This document shows, in pieces, positions 18,240 through 27,836 of a stretch of 64,000 bases of DNA (position 1 is its first letter; the number at the start of each line of letters is the position of its first letter). The position numbers and the translations under genes were made by a program. Source of the DNA: Dactylosporangium aurantiacum (GTDB lineage Bacteria > Actinomycetota > Actinomycetes > Mycobacteriales > Micromonosporaceae); assembly GCF_000716715.1 (NCBI RefSeq), contig NZ_JNYJ01000050.1:1-64000 (forward strand). Reading direction: 5' to 3'. The notes under the pieces were generated by a model. That model was given only the letters and a program-made list of their open reading frames with translations. It did not search any database and had not been told where the DNA came from.

Positions 18240-19582
18240 TCACCTGGCGCCCGGCCGCCGCCGTCGCCGCCGGGACGCTGCTGCTCGCGCTGGCCGGCGT
18301 CGCCCTCGGCGACCGGGTCGGCGGGGCGTGGCTGTGGCTCGGCGCGGCGGCCCTGCTCACCGCCGTCGCCGCCGCCTGTGCCCTGGACGCCGTCGCCGCG
18401 GTGCCGCCGAAGGCGCTGACGCTGACCCGCTCCGGCCAGCGGTCGCTGTGGCTCGGCGACACGGGCACGGTCGAGCTGACCGTGCGCAACGGCGCCGGCC
18501 GGCCGTTCACCGGGCGGGTCCGCGACGCGTGGGTGCCGTCCGCCGGCGCGCACCCGACCGAGCAGGATGTGCGGATCGGGCCGGGCCGGACGGTCCGGCT
18601 GACCACGACGCTGACCCCGACGCGGCGCGGCGACCGGCCGGCGGTCCGGGTCACGCTGCGCTCCTACGGCCCGCTGCGCCTCGCGTACCGGCAGACCACC
18701 CGGCGCGCCGCGGACGCCATGACACCGCCGTGGCAGCTGCGGGTGTACCCGGCGTTCGCGTCCCGGCGGATCCTGCCGGAGAAGGTCGCCCGGCTGCGCG
18801 TGCTGGACGGCTCGGTGGTGACCCGCGGCCGCGGCCAGGGCACCGAGTTCGACACGCTGCGCGAGTACGTCATCGGCGACGACGTGCGCTCGATCGACTG
18901 GCGCGGCAGCGCCCGCCGCTCCGACGTGGTGGTGCGCAGCTGGCGGCCGGAGCGCGACCGGCGGCTCGTCTGCGTCCTGGACACGGGCCGCACCTCGGCG
19001 GCGCGCATCGGCGACGAGCCGCGCCTGGACGCGGCCATGGACGCGGCGCTGCTGCTCGCCTCCGTCGCCGCCCGGGCCGACGACCGGGTCGACCTGCTCG
19101 CCGTCGACACCGCGGTCCGCGCGTCGGTGACCAACGTGGACAAGAGCACCCTGCTGTGGCGGCTCGTCACCGCGATGGCCCCGCTGCAGCCGGCGCTGGT
19201 CGAGACGGACTTCGGCCTGGTCGCCGGGGAGATCCTGCGGCGGGAGCGCAAGCGCGCGCTGGTGGTGCTGTTCACCGCCCTGGAGCCGGGGGCGCTCGGC
19301 GACGGGCTGCTGCCGGTCCTGCCGCAGCTGGCCGCCCGGCACAAGGTCGTCGTGGCCGCGGTGCACGATCCCGAGCTGAGCCGCATGGCGCAGGTCCCGC
19401 CGGACGCCGCCGCCGAGGAGGTGTACGCCGCGGCCGCCGCCCAGCGGACCCTGGCCGAGCGGGAGCGGGTCAGCGCCGCGCTGCGCCGCCACGGCGTGGA
19501 GGTGGTCGACGCCCCGGCGGACGTGTTCGCGTCCCGGGTCACCGACCACTACCTGGCGCTCAAGGCCACCGGCCGGCTGTAG
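18236..19582 (+). CDS. DUF58-domain membrane protein
   Basis: 448 residues. Two N-terminal hydrophobic segments (about 8–25 and 32–55) precede an Ig-like β region (VELTVRNGAGRPFTGRVRDAW) and then the DUF58 domain with the hallmark EFDTLREYVIGDDVRSIDWRGSARR and RRLVCVLDTGR, the start of a VWA-like fold with a MIDAS-like D. DUF58 proteins are the usual partners of MoxR ATPases. Corresponds to mycobacterial Rv3693. Start GTG 18236, linked to moxR through the short bridging ORF. Its stop lies 9 bp from the stop of the convergent SpoIIM gene. Confidence 0.92.
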   Translation: MITWRPAAAVAAGTLLLALAGVALGDRVGGAWLWLGAAALLTAVAAACALDAVAAVPPKALTLTRSGQRSLWLGDTGTVELTVRNGAGRPFTGRVRDAWVPSAGAHPTEQDVRIGPGRTVRLTTTLTPTRRGDRPAVRVTLRSYGPLRLAYRQTTRRAADAMTPPWQLRVYPAFASRRILPEKVARLRVLDGSVVTRGRGQGTEFDTLREYVIGDDVRSIDWRGSARRSDVVVRSWRPERDRRLVCVLDTGRTSAARIGDEPRLDAAMDAALLLASVAARADDRVDLLAVDTAVRASVTNVDKSTLLWRLVTAMAPLQPALVETDFGLVAGEILRRERKRALVVLFTALEPGALGDGLLPVLPQLAARHKVVVAAVHDPELSRMAQVPPDAAAEEVYAAAAAQRTLAERERVSAALRRHGVEVVDAPADVFASRVTDHYLALKATGRL

Positions 19583-19591
19583 CCGCCGGGC

Positions 19592-20587
19592 TCAGGCCGT
19601 CGGCACGGGGGCCTCGGTCAGCTCCTCCGGCAGGTCCGTCGACTCGCCCTCCAGGTGCGCCGCGCGGCCGAGGATCACCACGTACGCGAGGAACGCCAGC
19701 CAGACCAGCGCCCCGATGACGTCCTTGACCGGCATCGGCAGGGAAGACGGCGTGAGGAAGCCCTCCAGGACGCCGCTGACCAGCAGCACCACCACGAGGC
19801 CGAGCGCGACCAGCATGCCCTCGCGGGCCGCCTCGACGAGCGCGCGGCCGCGGGTGCGCAGCGGGCCGGGCGCGATCCAGGCCCAGCCGACGCGCAGCCC
19901 GACCCCGGCGCCGACGAAGACCGCGGTCAGCTCCAGCAGACCGTGCGGCATGATCATGCCGAAGAAGACGTCGCCGCGCCCGTAGGCGATCATCACGCCG
20001 CCGGTCAGCCCGACGTTGAGCGCGTTGGTGAACAGCACGACCAGCACCGGCAGGATCAGCACGCCGCCGGCGAGGCACTCCGCGGTGAGCACCGCGTTGT
20101 TGGTCCACACGCGCAGCGTCTGGTTCTGCGACGCGAACTGGCTGTAGTAGCCGACGAAGTCGCTCTGGATCATCCTGGTGATCGTCGCGTCGTCCATGAA
20201 CAGCTCGGCGACCTCGGGGTTGGCCACCACGTACCCCATGATGCCGAACGCGACGAGGCTGAACGTCGTGGCGACGGCCGACCACCACGGCCACGCCCGG
20301 TAGACGGCGAGCGGGAACCCGGCCACGAAGAAGTGCCCGACCCGCTGCCAGGAGAACGCGGGCGTGCCCGTGATCGCGTTGCGGGCCGCGAGCACCAGCC
20401 GGGACAGGCGGGCGACCAGCGCCGGGTCGGGCGAGCGGCTGCGCACGACCGACAGGTGCGTGGCGGCGCGCTGGTAGAGCGCGACCAGCTCGTCGGCCTC
20501 GGCGGCGGTCACCCGCCGGCGGCGGGCCAGCTGGTCCAGCCGCCGCCACTCGGCCGCGTGCTCCGCCACGTATGCGTCCAGATCCAC
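19592..20587 (-). CDS. SpoIIM (stage II sporulation protein M)-like membrane protein
   Basis: 331 residues. The N-terminal ~90 residues are soluble and helical (VDLDAYVAEHAAEWRRLDQL...). The SpoIIM domain follows with six to seven membrane segments, including FSLVAFGIMGYVVANPEVAE and HGLLELTAVFVGAGVGLRVG. SpoIIM is needed for septal peptidoglycan removal and engulfment in Bacillus, but actinobacterial homologues do not make endospores and their role is unknown. The order DUF58 > < SpoIIM < > RDD is the same as Rv3693-Rv3694c-Rv3695. GTG start 20587, 72 bp from the divergent RDD gene. Confidence 0.88.
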   Translation of the reverse strand: MDLDAYVAEHAAEWRRLDQLARRRRVTAAEADELVALYQRAATHLSVVRSRSPDPALVARLSRLVLAARNAITGTPAFSWQRVGHFFVAGFPLAVYRAWPWWSAVATTFSLVAFGIMGYVVANPEVAELFMDDATITRMIQSDFVGYYSQFASQNQTLRVWTNNAVLTAECLAGGVLILPVLVVLFTNALNVGLTGGVMIAYGRGDVFFGMIMPHGLLELTAVFVGAGVGLRVGWAWIAPGPLRTRGRALVEAAREGMLVALGLVVVLLVSGVLEGFLTPSSLPMPVKDVIGALVWLAFLAYVVILGRAAHLEGESTDLPEELTEAPVPTA

Positions 20588-20659
20588 GACGGCAGCGTAG
20601 ACGGCCCCGGCACCCCACGCGGTCCACCGTCGCGGCGCCGCTGTTGCACACTGTTGCCC

Positions 20660-21586
20660 ATGAGCATCGCCACCGCCCCGGAGAGCCCAGGAGACCGCCT
20701 GGTCAGCGGGGAGGCCGTCGAGCTCGACGTGCGCGTCGCCCGGCTCGGCTCGCGGGTGCTCGCCCTGATCATCGACGCCTTCGGCCAGGTGGCGCTCTTC
20801 ATGTTCCTGGTCGTGCTGGCCGCGCTGTTCCGCCTGGTGAGCAGCGCCGCCGGGCTCTTCGACGACGGCCTGGGCCAGGCGGTCTTCACGGTCATCCTGG
20901 CGACCGTCACGCTGGGGTACCCGGCGTTCTTCGAGACGGTCCTGCGCGGGCGCACCCCCGGCAAGGCCGCGATGGGGCTGCGCGTGGTGCGCGACGACGG
21001 CGGGCCGGTGCGCTTCCGGCACGCGTTCACCCGGGCCCTGGTCGGCATGACCCTGGAGTGGCCCGGCCTGCTGCTGCCCGTGGTCACCTGGGTCGCGAGC
21101 CTCGGCACGATGCTCGTCGGCCGCGGCGGCAAGCGGCTCGGCGACTGGGCCGCCGGCACCATCGTCATCCACGAGCGGACCCCCGCCAGCTGGGGCTGGG
21201 TGCCGGCGATGCCGCCGCCGCTGCGCGGCTGGGCGGCCCGGCTCGACCTGACCGGCCTGGACGACAGCCTGGCGCTCGCCGTGCGGCACTTCCTGGCCCG
21301 CAACCGCGAGATCACCGAGCCGTCCCGCACGGCCCTGGGCCGCGCCCTGGCCCGCGAGGTCGCCATGTGCACGACTCCCCCGCCTCCGCCGGAGGCGCCT
21401 GGGTGGGCGTACCTGGCGGCGGTGATCGCCGAGCGCAACCGGCGGGCGAGCGTGCAGCTGGTCAAGGCCCGCGCGGCGTCGGCCAGCGTGTGGCCCGGTC
21501 TGCCCGCCGCAGGCGGCCCGCAGCTCGTCGGCCCGTTCGAGCCGGCCCCGGCGTCGCACCCGCTGCGCCCCGCCGTGCCGCGGTAG
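20660..21586 (+). CDS. RDD-family membrane protein
   Basis: 308 residues. The RDD domain is about residues 25–170: LGSRVLALIIDAFGQVALFMF, a second segment VFTVILATVTLGYPAFF, then RGRTPGKAAMGLRVVRDDGG, and a third hydrophobic stretch (LPVVTWVASLGTMLVG) before KRLGDWAAGTIVI. The C-terminal third is a soluble, Ala/Pro-rich extension unlike the core domain. RDD proteins are proposed transporters or membrane-stress proteins, without a settled function. Ends the MoxR neighbourhood and is followed by a 19-bp stem terminator. Confidence 0.88.
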   Translation: MSIATAPESPGDRLVSGEAVELDVRVARLGSRVLALIIDAFGQVALFMFLVVLAALFRLVSSAAGLFDDGLGQAVFTVILATVTLGYPAFFETVLRGRTPGKAAMGLRVVRDDGGPVRFRHAFTRALVGMTLEWPGLLLPVVTWVASLGTMLVGRGGKRLGDWAAGTIVIHERTPASWGWVPAMPPPLRGWAARLDLTGLDDSLALAVRHFLARNREITEPSRTALGRALAREVAMCTTPPPPPEAPGWAYLAAVIAERNRRASVQLVKARAASASVWPGLPAAGGPQLVGPFEPAPASHPLRPAVPR

Positions 21587-21591
21587 CCGCC

Positions 21592-21642
21592 GCGCACAGG
21601 CCGGGGCCGCCGGGACACGTGCCGCGGCCCCGGCCTGTGCGC
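21592..21642. terminator. 19-bp stem terminator between RDD gene and ABC operon
   Basis: Perfect inverted repeat 21592–21610 / 21624–21642 (arm begins GCGCACAGGCCGGGG) with a 13-nt loop, between the convergent RDD gene and the last gene of the peptide transporter operon. It probably works in both directions. Confidence 0.85.
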
Positions 21643-21669
21643 GCAGACCGGGGCCGGGAGCGGGGCGTC

Positions 21670-22710
21670 CTAGACGAGCTGGACGGCCTCCGCGTAGTGG
21701 CAGGCGCTGCGGTGGCCCTGACCGCGGTCGGTCAGGGCGGGCACCTCGTTCGTGCACAGCTCGCGTTCCTGCGCGCTGAGCTGGCCGGCGAACTTCGGGC
21801 AGCGGGTGCGGAACCGGCAGCCGCTCGGCGGGTCGACCGGGCTGGGCACGTCGCCGGTGAGCAGGATCCGCTGCCGGACCCGTTCCTTGCGCGGGTCCGG
21901 CAGCGGGATCGCCGAGATGAGCGCCTGCGTGTACGGGTGCGACGCCTTCGTGAACAGGTCCTCGACCGTCGCCGTCTCCACGATGCGGCCCAGGTACATG
22001 ACCGCGACGCGGTGGGCGATGTGCCGGACCACGGACAGGTCGTGGGAGACGAACAGGTAGGACAGCCCGAGCTCGCGCTGCAGGTCCTCCAGCAGGTTGA
22101 TGACCCCGGCCTGGATGGAGACGTCCAGCGCGGACACCGGCTCGTCGAGGACCAGCACCTTCGGCCGCAGGGCCAGCGCGCGGGCGATGCCGATGCGCTG
22201 GCGCTGGCCGCCGGAGAACTCGTGCGGGTAGCGGTTGCCGTGCTCGGCGTTGAGCCCGACGGTCGACATCAGCTCGCGGACCTTGGCCGCGCCGCCGTCG
22301 GAGAACAGGCCGTGGATCCGCAGCGGCTCGGCGATGATCTCGAACACCGTCATGCGGGGGTCGAGTGAGGCGAACGGGTCCTGGAACACGATCTGCAGGT
22401 CGCGGCGCAGCGGCCGCATCTGCGCGCGGGACAGTTGGGCGAGATCCTTGCCCGCGTAGTGGATCTCGCCGCTGGTCGGGCGGATCAGGTTGAGCAGCAG
22501 CCGGGCCGTGGTCGACTTGCCGCACCCCGACTCGCCGACCAGGCCGAGGGTCTCGGTGGCGCCGATGTCGAAGGAGACGTCGCAGACGGCGTGCACCTCG
22601 CCGATCCGCCGGCGCAGGATGCCCCGCGAGCGGACCGGGAAGTGCTTGACCAGGTTGCGGGCCGAGATCACGGTCCCGGTCGCGGCCGGCTTGGTGAGTT
22701 CGGTCGTCAT
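21670..22710 (-). CDS. Oligopeptide/dipeptide ABC transporter ATPase (OppF/DppF type)
   Basis: 346 residues; second ATP-hydrolysing subunit of the importer encoded upstream. Walker [14 protein letters not shown] (about 55–67), Q-loop [16 protein letters not shown] signature [16 protein letters not shown], Walker [14 protein letters not shown]-loop FVSHDL. The C-terminus has the oligopeptide-transporter extension with GCRFRTRCP and a second cysteine pair, which in relatives binds an iron–sulfur cluster or zinc. The ATG overlaps the stop of the partner ATPase. Last gene of the operon. Confidence 0.93.
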   Translation of the reverse strand: MTTELTKPAATGTVISARNLVKHFPVRSRGILRRRIGEVHAVCDVSFDIGATETLGLVGESGCGKSTTARLLLNLIRPTSGEIHYAGKDLAQLSRAQMRPLRRDLQIVFQDPFASLDPRMTVFEIIAEPLRIHGLFSDGGAAKVRELMSTVGLNAEHGNRYPHEFSGGQRQRIGIARALALRPKVLVLDEPVSALDVSIQAGVINLLEDLQRELGLSYLFVSHDLSVVRHIAHRVAVMYLGRIVETATVEDLFTKASHPYTQALISAIPLPDPRKERVRQRILLTGDVPSPVDPPSGCRFRTRCPKFAGQLSAQERELCTNEVPALTDRGQGHRSACHYAEAVQLV

Positions 22711-23828
22711 GCGGCGTCCTCCGGCGTGTCGGCGGCCAGGGCCGTGTCGGCCACCGCGACCTCTTCGGTGTCCACGTCGACGGAGGTCACCGCGAAGACG
22801 TCGGTGGCCTGCGTGTCGACGAGAGAAGTGCTGAAGTGGCAGGCCGCGGCGTGCTGGCCGCCGGGCTCGACCGGGAGCAGGTCGGGTTCGACCTCCTCGC
22901 AGACGTCCTGGGCCATCGGGCAGCGCGGCCGGAACGGGCACCCGGGCGGCAGGTTGAGCAGCGACGGCGGCGTCCCGACGATCGGGGTGAGCCGGGCGTC
23001 GCGGCCCTCGTCGACGCGGGGCAGGCTGCCCAGCAGGCCGAGGGCGTAGGGCATCCGCGGCCGGTAGAAGATGTCGTCGACGGTGCCCGACTCGACCAGC
23101 TTGCCGGCGTACATGACGCAGACCCGGTCGGCGTGCCCGGCGATGACGCCGAGGTCGTGCGTGATGAGCACCAGCGCGGCGCCGATCTCCGTGCGGGCCG
23201 CCTCGAGCGCCTCCAGGACCTGCGCCTGGACGGTGACGTCCAGCGCCGTGGTCGGCTCGTCGGCGATCATGACCTCGGGGTTGTTCGCCATCGCGATGGC
23301 GATCACGACCCGCTGGCGCATGCCGCCGGACATCTCGTGCGGGTAGTTGTTCACCCGCTGCTCCGGGAACGGGATGCCGACGACCTTGAGCAGGTCGACC
23401 GCGCGTTCCCAGGCGGCGCGCTTGCTCACGTCGTGGTGCACCAGGACGGCCTCGGCGATCTGCTTGCCGACGCTGTACACCGGGTTCAACGAGGTCAGCG
23501 GATCCTGGAAGATCATCGCCAGGTTCTTGCCGCGGATCTTGCTCATCTCGCGGTCGTTCTTGCCCAGCAGCTCCTCGCCGCGGAAGCGGGCCGAGCCGGT
23601 GATCTTCGCGGAGCTGGGCAGCAGCCCCATGAGCGCGAGCGACGTGACCGACTTGCCGGAGCCCGACTCACCGACGATGCCGAGCGTCTCGCCGCGCCGC
23701 AGCGTGTACGACACGCCCCGGACCGCCTTGACCAGGCCGTCCTCGGTGGGGAACGAGACGCTGAGGTTGTCGACCTCCAGCACGGTGTCGGTCGCGGTGG
23801 GGCGGGTGTTGAGTTCGATGGAGGTCAT
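22707..23828 (-). CDS. Oligopeptide/dipeptide ABC transporter ATPase (OppD/DppD type)
   Basis: 373 residues. Walker [22 protein letters not shown]-loop [17 protein letters not shown], signature [16 protein letters not shown], Walker [20 protein letters not shown]-loop LITHDLGV. The OppD C-terminal extension carries the cysteine cluster GCPFRPRCP. About 45 residues follow after CHF that are Val/Asp/Ala-rich and lack family resemblance. The start overlaps the preceding permease stop by 4 bp. Pairs with the OppF-type ATPase to power peptide or nickel-type import at the cytoplasmic face. Confidence 0.93.
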   Translation of the reverse strand: MTSIELNTRPTATDTVLEVDNLSVSFPTEDGLVKAVRGVSYTLRRGETLGIVGESGSGKSVTSLALMGLLPSSAKITGSARFRGEELLGKNDREMSKIRGKNLAMIFQDPLTSLNPVYSVGKQIAEAVLVHHDVSKRAAWERAVDLLKVVGIPFPEQRVNNYPHEMSGGMRQRVVIAIAMANNPEVMIADEPTTALDVTVQAQVLEALEAARTEIGAALVLITHDLGVIAGHADRVCVMYAGKLVESGTVDDIFYRPRMPYALGLLGSLPRVDEGRDARLTPIVGTPPSLLNLPPGCPFRPRCPMAQDVCEEVEPDLLPVEPGGQHAAACHFSTSLVDTQATDVFAVTSVDVDTEEVAVADTALAADTPEDAA

Positions 23829-24736
23829 CGGCGCACCAGTGTCTGTCGGGGGTCGAACGCGTCGCGCAGGCCGTCACCGATGAAGTTGACGGTCAGCGCG
23901 ATGAGGATGATGAACATGCCCGGGAAGTAGAACAGCCACGGCTGGTCCTGCACGGAGAGCTTGGCGTCGTTGATGAGCAGGCCCAGGGAGGTGTCCGGGC
24001 GCTGCACGCCGAAGCCGATGAAGGACAGCGCGGTCTCGGCGAGGATCGTGGTGGCGATCATCACCGTGGCCGCGACGATGATCGTGCCGAGGGCGTTGGG
24101 CAGCAGGTGCCGGACGATGATGCGCAGGTCGCTCGCGCCCATCGCCTTGGCCGCCTCGACGAACTCCTGCTCGCGCAGCGACAGCACCACGCCGCGGACG
24201 ACCCGGGAGACGCCGGCCCAGGCCAGGAACGACAGCACGAGGGCGAGCCCCCACCAGCTGGCGCCGCCCTGGAAGTTGACCGACAGGGTCACCGCGATCG
24301 CGATGCTGGGCAGGGTCAGCACCACGTCGGCGATGCGCATGAGCAGCCCGTCCACCCGGCCACGGTAGAAGCCGGCGACGGCGCCCCACAGCGCGCCGAA
24401 GGTGGTCGCGATCAGCGCGACGAGCAGCGAGATCTTCAGCGACTGCTGGGTGCCGCGCATGCTCTGGCCGAGAAGGTCGTGGCCGGCCTGGTCGGTGCCG
24501 AGCGGATACTGCGCCGACGGCGGGGAGAAGCTCGGGCCGTCGATGTAGGCGTAGTCGTACTTCCACAGCAGCGGCCCGACGAACGCGAACAGCACGATGA
24601 GCAGGAACAGCACGAGGCTGCCGACGGCGAGCCGGTGCCGCAGGAAGCGGCGCAGCACCAGCTCGAGCTGGCTGCGCTGGCGCGTGGTCAGGACGGGGGT
24701 GGTCTCGGGGGCCTTGGTGACCAGTGAGCTACTCAT
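23825..24736 (-). CDS. Peptide-type ABC transporter permease (OppC/DppC type)
   Basis: 303 residues with six transmembrane segments and the N-terminal OppC_N segment (LELVLRRFLRHRLAVGSLVLFLLIVLFAF). It contains the family motif SPPSAQYPLGTDQAGHDLLGQ and the cytoplasmic EAA loop EFVEAAKAMGASDLRIIVRHLLPN that docks to the ATPases. Overlaps the OppB-type gene by 8 bp upstream and the OppD-type gene by 4 bp downstream. Confidence 0.93.
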   Translation of the reverse strand: MSSSLVTKAPETTPVLTTRQRSQLELVLRRFLRHRLAVGSLVLFLLIVLFAFVGPLLWKYDYAYIDGPSFSPPSAQYPLGTDQAGHDLLGQSMRGTQQSLKISLLVALIATTFGALWGAVAGFYRGRVDGLLMRIADVVLTLPSIAIAVTLSVNFQGGASWWGLALVLSFLAWAGVSRVVRGVVLSLREQEFVEAAKAMGASDLRIIVRHLLPNALGTIIVAATVMIATTILAETALSFIGFGVQRPDTSLGLLINDAKLSVQDQPWLFYFPGMFIILIALTVNFIGDGLRDAFDPRQTLVRR

Positions 24737-25715
24737 AGCGGATCCTCGGGTCCAGCACGGCGTAGAGGAGGTCGGCGATGATGTTGAAGACGATCACCAC
24801 GAGGCCGGAGACGAGCAGCCAGCCGAGCAGCGAGTTGACGTCCCGCCGGGTGACGGACTCCAGCAGGTAGGTGCCCATGCCGGACCAGTTGAAGACGGTC
24901 TCGGTGATCACCGCGCCGCCGAAGATCCCGCCGATGTCGACGGCCGTGATGGTGGCGAGGGGGATCAGCGCGGTCCGCAGCGCGTGGCGGATCATGACCT
25001 GCCGGCGGCGCAGCCCCTTGGATCGGGCCAGCCGCACGTAGTCGCTGTTGAGCACCTCGAGCATCGCGCTGCGCTGGTACCGGCTCCAGGCCGCGTACGT
25101 GATCAGCGTCAGCGAGATGGTGGGCAGCACCATGTGCCCCGCGATGTCGGTGATCTTGCCCCACGTGTCGAACGTGTCGTGGTTGTAGTCCTGATCGCCG
25201 AGCGTGTAGAAGACCTGGGATCCGGTGCTCTGGTTGTACGCGACGCCGGCCTCCTTGAGCAGCAGCGCCAGCCAGAACGACGGGATGGACAGGGCGAGGA
25301 AGCCGACGAAGGTGAAGCCGTAGTCGATCTTGCTGTACTGCTTGACGGCGCTCAGCACGCCGGAGATCACGGCCAGGAGCACGGCCAGCAGCATGGCGAC
25401 GAAGACCAGGCGCAGGGTGACCCAGAGCCGGTCACCGAGCTGGTCGCCGATGTTGATGGTCTTCTCGGTGGACTGGCCGAAGTCGCCGTGCAGGACGAGG
25501 TTGCCGAGCCAGTTCACGTACCGCTCCACCAGGGGCTTGTCGAGGCCCAGCCGGTGGGCCTCCAACTGCCTGGTCTCCAGCGGCACCGGTGGGTTGCGCG
25601 CTTCCATGTCGTCGATGGGGTTGCCCGAGAACGAGGCGACGACGAACACGAATATCGAGGCGGCGATGAGCACCGGGATTCCGATCAGGAGCCGGCGCAC
25701 CGCATAGGCGATCAT
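24729..25715 (-). CDS. Peptide-type ABC transporter permease (OppB/DppB type)
   Basis: 328 residues, typical for the family. TM1 is MIAYAVRRLLIGIPVLIAASIFVFVVA, followed by the extracytoplasmic loop with LGLDKPLVERYVNWLGNLVLHGDFGQS. The EAA motif near the C-terminus reads YVRLARSKGLRRRQVMIRHALR. An insertion between TM3 and TM4 (about residues 165–185, with GSQVFYTLGDQDYNHD) is longer than usual and presumably extracellular. Separated from the binding-protein gene by a stable hairpin. Confidence 0.93.
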   Translation of the reverse strand: MIAYAVRRLLIGIPVLIAASIFVFVVASFSGNPIDDMEARNPPVPLETRQLEAHRLGLDKPLVERYVNWLGNLVLHGDFGQSTEKTINIGDQLGDRLWVTLRLVFVAMLLAVLLAVISGVLSAVKQYSKIDYGFTFVGFLALSIPSFWLALLLKEAGVAYNQSTGSQVFYTLGDQDYNHDTFDTWGKITDIAGHMVLPTISLTLITYAAWSRYQRSAMLEVLNSDYVRLARSKGLRRRQVMIRHALRTALIPLATITAVDIGGIFGGAVITETVFNWSGMGTYLLESVTRRDVNSLLGWLLVSGLVVIVFNIIADLLYAVLDPRIRYE

Positions 25716-25746
25716 GAGTTTCCTCCGCTGTTCGCAGGTGCGGGAA

Positions 25747-25776
25747 GACCCCGGACGCCGGTCGGCGTCCGGGGTC
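25747..25776 (-). terminator. Intra-operon hairpin between binding protein and permease genes
   Basis: Perfect 13-bp stem (25747–25759 with 25764–25776, arm GACCCCGGACGCC) and a 4-nt loop in the 78-bp gap between the binding-protein stop and the OppB-type start. A hairpin here typically blocks 3' exonucleases or partly terminates, giving more binding protein than permease. Attenuation is inference; the hairpin itself is seen. Confidence 0.75.
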
Positions 25777-25793
25777 CCCGTCGATCCGGCGCG

Positions 25794-27551
25794 TCAGGCC
25801 GCTTTCTGGCCCCACTCCTGGATGTTGTACGTCGGGCTCCACTGCGTGGCGTTGTCGCGGATGTTGACGTAGTCCGAGTACGTGAACGTCAGCGTGGGCT
25901 TCTGGGCCAGCGGCAGGACATAGGCGTCCTTGACCATGAGCTCGTTGCCCTGGTTGATCAGGTCGGCGGCCTTCTTCGGGTCGAGCGACCGGGCGCCCTC
26001 GTTGGTCAGCTTGTCGACCTCGGCGTTGGAGTAGCTGCCGTAGTTGCCGCCGTTGCCGGTGACCCAGTTCTGCTCGGCCGAGCCCTGGAAGAGCGGGCTG
26101 CCGACCCAGGCGAAGATGATCATGTCGTAGTCGGCGGACGAGAGCGTCTTGCCCAGCGTCTCGGTGACCTCGATCTTGATGTCCAGACCGATGTTCTTCA
26201 GCGCGGCCTGGACCAGCTCGCCGGTCGTGGCGCGCAGCTGGTTGCCCTTGGTGTGGCGGAAGCGCAGCGACGGCACGGCCTCGCCGGTCTTCGTGATCAG
26301 CTTGCCGTTCTCGATCTTGTAACCGGCGTCGGTGAGGATCTTCTTGGCCTTCTCGATGTCGCCGGAGCCCTGGCCCGTCGGGGTGACGAAGTCCTTGTAG
26401 TTCGGGTCACCCGGGAAGAAGTTGTGGCTGCCCAGCGGCTTGGCCGCCTTGTCGAACACGCCGTAGGTCTTGTCGATGACCGACTTGACGTTGATCGCGG
26501 TGAAGATCGCCTGGCGCAGCGCGACGTCGGCCAGGTACTTGTTCTTCAGGTTCAGGTCCAGGTGCTCCCACTGGTACCCGTGGCCGATGCGGTAGATCAC
26601 GCCGGGCGTCTCGGCCGCGCCGTTCACCAGCGCCGCGTTCGGCTGCGGCGACATGCCGGTGATCTCCTTGTTGCGCAGGGCCGGGATGACGCTGCCCTGG
26701 TCGACGATGAACTTGAAGACGACCTTGTCCAGCGACGGCTTGACCTTGCCGTACCACTTGTCGTTCTTCTTGAGCACCAGCGACTGGTCCTTGTTGAACG
26801 TGTCGATCAGCAGCGGGCCACCGGACCAGGTCGGCACGGTCTCGCTGAACCAGTTCGAGGCGCTGTTGACGCCCTCCGGCTTGTTCAGGTCGAAGCCCTG
26901 CTTGGTCGCGAGGTGGGCCGGGTAGAGGCCGTCGGTGGAGTAGAGGCCCTTCCAGTCGGCGTAGGTCTTGCCCTCCTCGAAGGTGACCGTGACGGTCTTG
27001 CCGTTGTCCGACCCGACGATGCTCTTGACCAGGTCATAGCCGGAGGTGCTGGCCGGCGTGCACTCGGAGCAGTGCTCCTTCTTGCCGGAGTTCCACTTCC
27101 AGCCGAGGATGAAGTCGTCGGCGCTGATGGCCGTGCCGTCACTCCACACCGCGTCGGGCTTGATCTTGTAGACCACCGTCTGCGGGTTCTGGTTCGTGAG
27201 CTCGGCCGAGGCCAGCAGGTCGGCGTTGAGCTGGAGCTGACCGCTCGGGTCGGACTTGAAGGGCTGCGGGAGGACGCCCGACAGGGCCTGTGCCGCGACG
27301 AGCGTGTTGCCCTCTTCGGTGTTGACGTTCCAGCTGGTGAAGCTCTGCTCGAGGCCGAAGATGTATTCGCCGCCCGGCTTGGTGTTGCCACTGTTGCAGG
27401 TGTTCGGGCTCTTCTCACAGTCGGCGAAACCGGCGTTGGACGTCGGCGTCTCCTTGTTGCTCTCACTCCCGCCACCGCAGGCGGTCAACGTGAGCAGCGA
27501 AGCCGCCGCGACCGCGATGAGGCCGGTGAGCCCCTTCGATCTCGTGCGCAT
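25794..27551 (-). CDS. Peptide-type ABC substrate-binding lipoprotein (family 5)
   Basis: 585 residues. The N-terminal lipoprotein signal ends in LLTLTACGGG (lipobox Cys about residue 25). The SBP_bac_5 fold follows: LVAAQALSGVLPQPFK, then VYKIKPDAVWSDGTAISADDF, the standard WSDGTP-like motif, and late ALRQAIFTAINVKSVIDKTYG. Four non-lipobox cysteines in pairs (CEKSPNTC and CSECT) could form extracellular disulfides. Ligand is not predictable; relatives bind peptides, sugars, nickel or heme. First gene of the five-gene operon and 285 bp from the end of efeB, so probably a separate transcript. Confidence 0.92.
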   Translation of the reverse strand: MRTRSKGLTGLIAVAAASLLTLTACGGGSESNKETPTSNAGFADCEKSPNTCNSGNTKPGGEYIFGLEQSFTSWNVNTEEGNTLVAAQALSGVLPQPFKSDPSGQLQLNADLLASAELTNQNPQTVVYKIKPDAVWSDGTAISADDFILGWKWNSGKKEHCSECTPASTSGYDLVKSIVGSDNGKTVTVTFEEGKTYADWKGLYSTDGLYPAHLATKQGFDLNKPEGVNSASNWFSETVPTWSGGPLLIDTFNKDQSLVLKKNDKWYGKVKPSLDKVVFKFIVDQGSVIPALRNKEITGMSPQPNAALVNGAAETPGVIYRIGHGYQWEHLDLNLKNKYLADVALRQAIFTAINVKSVIDKTYGVFDKAAKPLGSHNFFPGDPNYKDFVTPTGQGSGDIEKAKKILTDAGYKIENGKLITKTGEAVPSLRFRHTKGNQLRATTGELVQAALKNIGLDIKIEVTETLGKTLSSADYDMIIFAWVGSPLFQGSAEQNWVTGNGGNYGSYSNAEVDKLTNEGARSLDPKKAADLINQGNELMVKDAYVLPLAQKPTLTFTYSDYVNIRDNATQWSPTYNIQEWGQKAA

Positions 27552-27836
27552 GTCTCCTCCAGTCAGGAACGACAGCCCTGGCCACGATGGAGTCCGCGGT
27601 CGCGGGCACGACCGTGGGCCAACCAGGCTGCGTTGTGGTGCCTAAAGGAAACGACGCGCGGGGCTACCTGCATAGAGGATGTAGAGATTCGTAACTGTCC
27701 CGTTATGCGGACTGTTGCCTGACCATTTGGACAACGAAACGGACGTTCCGAAGTCCCTATGTTACAGATGGTGAAATTAGATCTTGCTGACTTGCGCCCG
27801 AAATATCCGAGAAACACACCTTCAAATGTGTCGAAT
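27552..27836. promoter_or_regulatory. Promoter region of the peptide ABC operon
   Basis: 285 bp, clearly AT-richer than the rest of the window between about 27640 and 27835. A weak hairpin (ACACA 27814–27818 / TGTGT 27827–27831) lies just after the efeB stop and may end the efe transcript. The operon promoter should lie in the remainder, but no box pair is good enough to name. Confidence 0.45.

Noticed and set aside
24597..27722. 1041-residue plus-strand frame across the peptide transporter genes
   Set aside because: Antisense shadow of two well-defined ABC transporter genes; no domain of its own.
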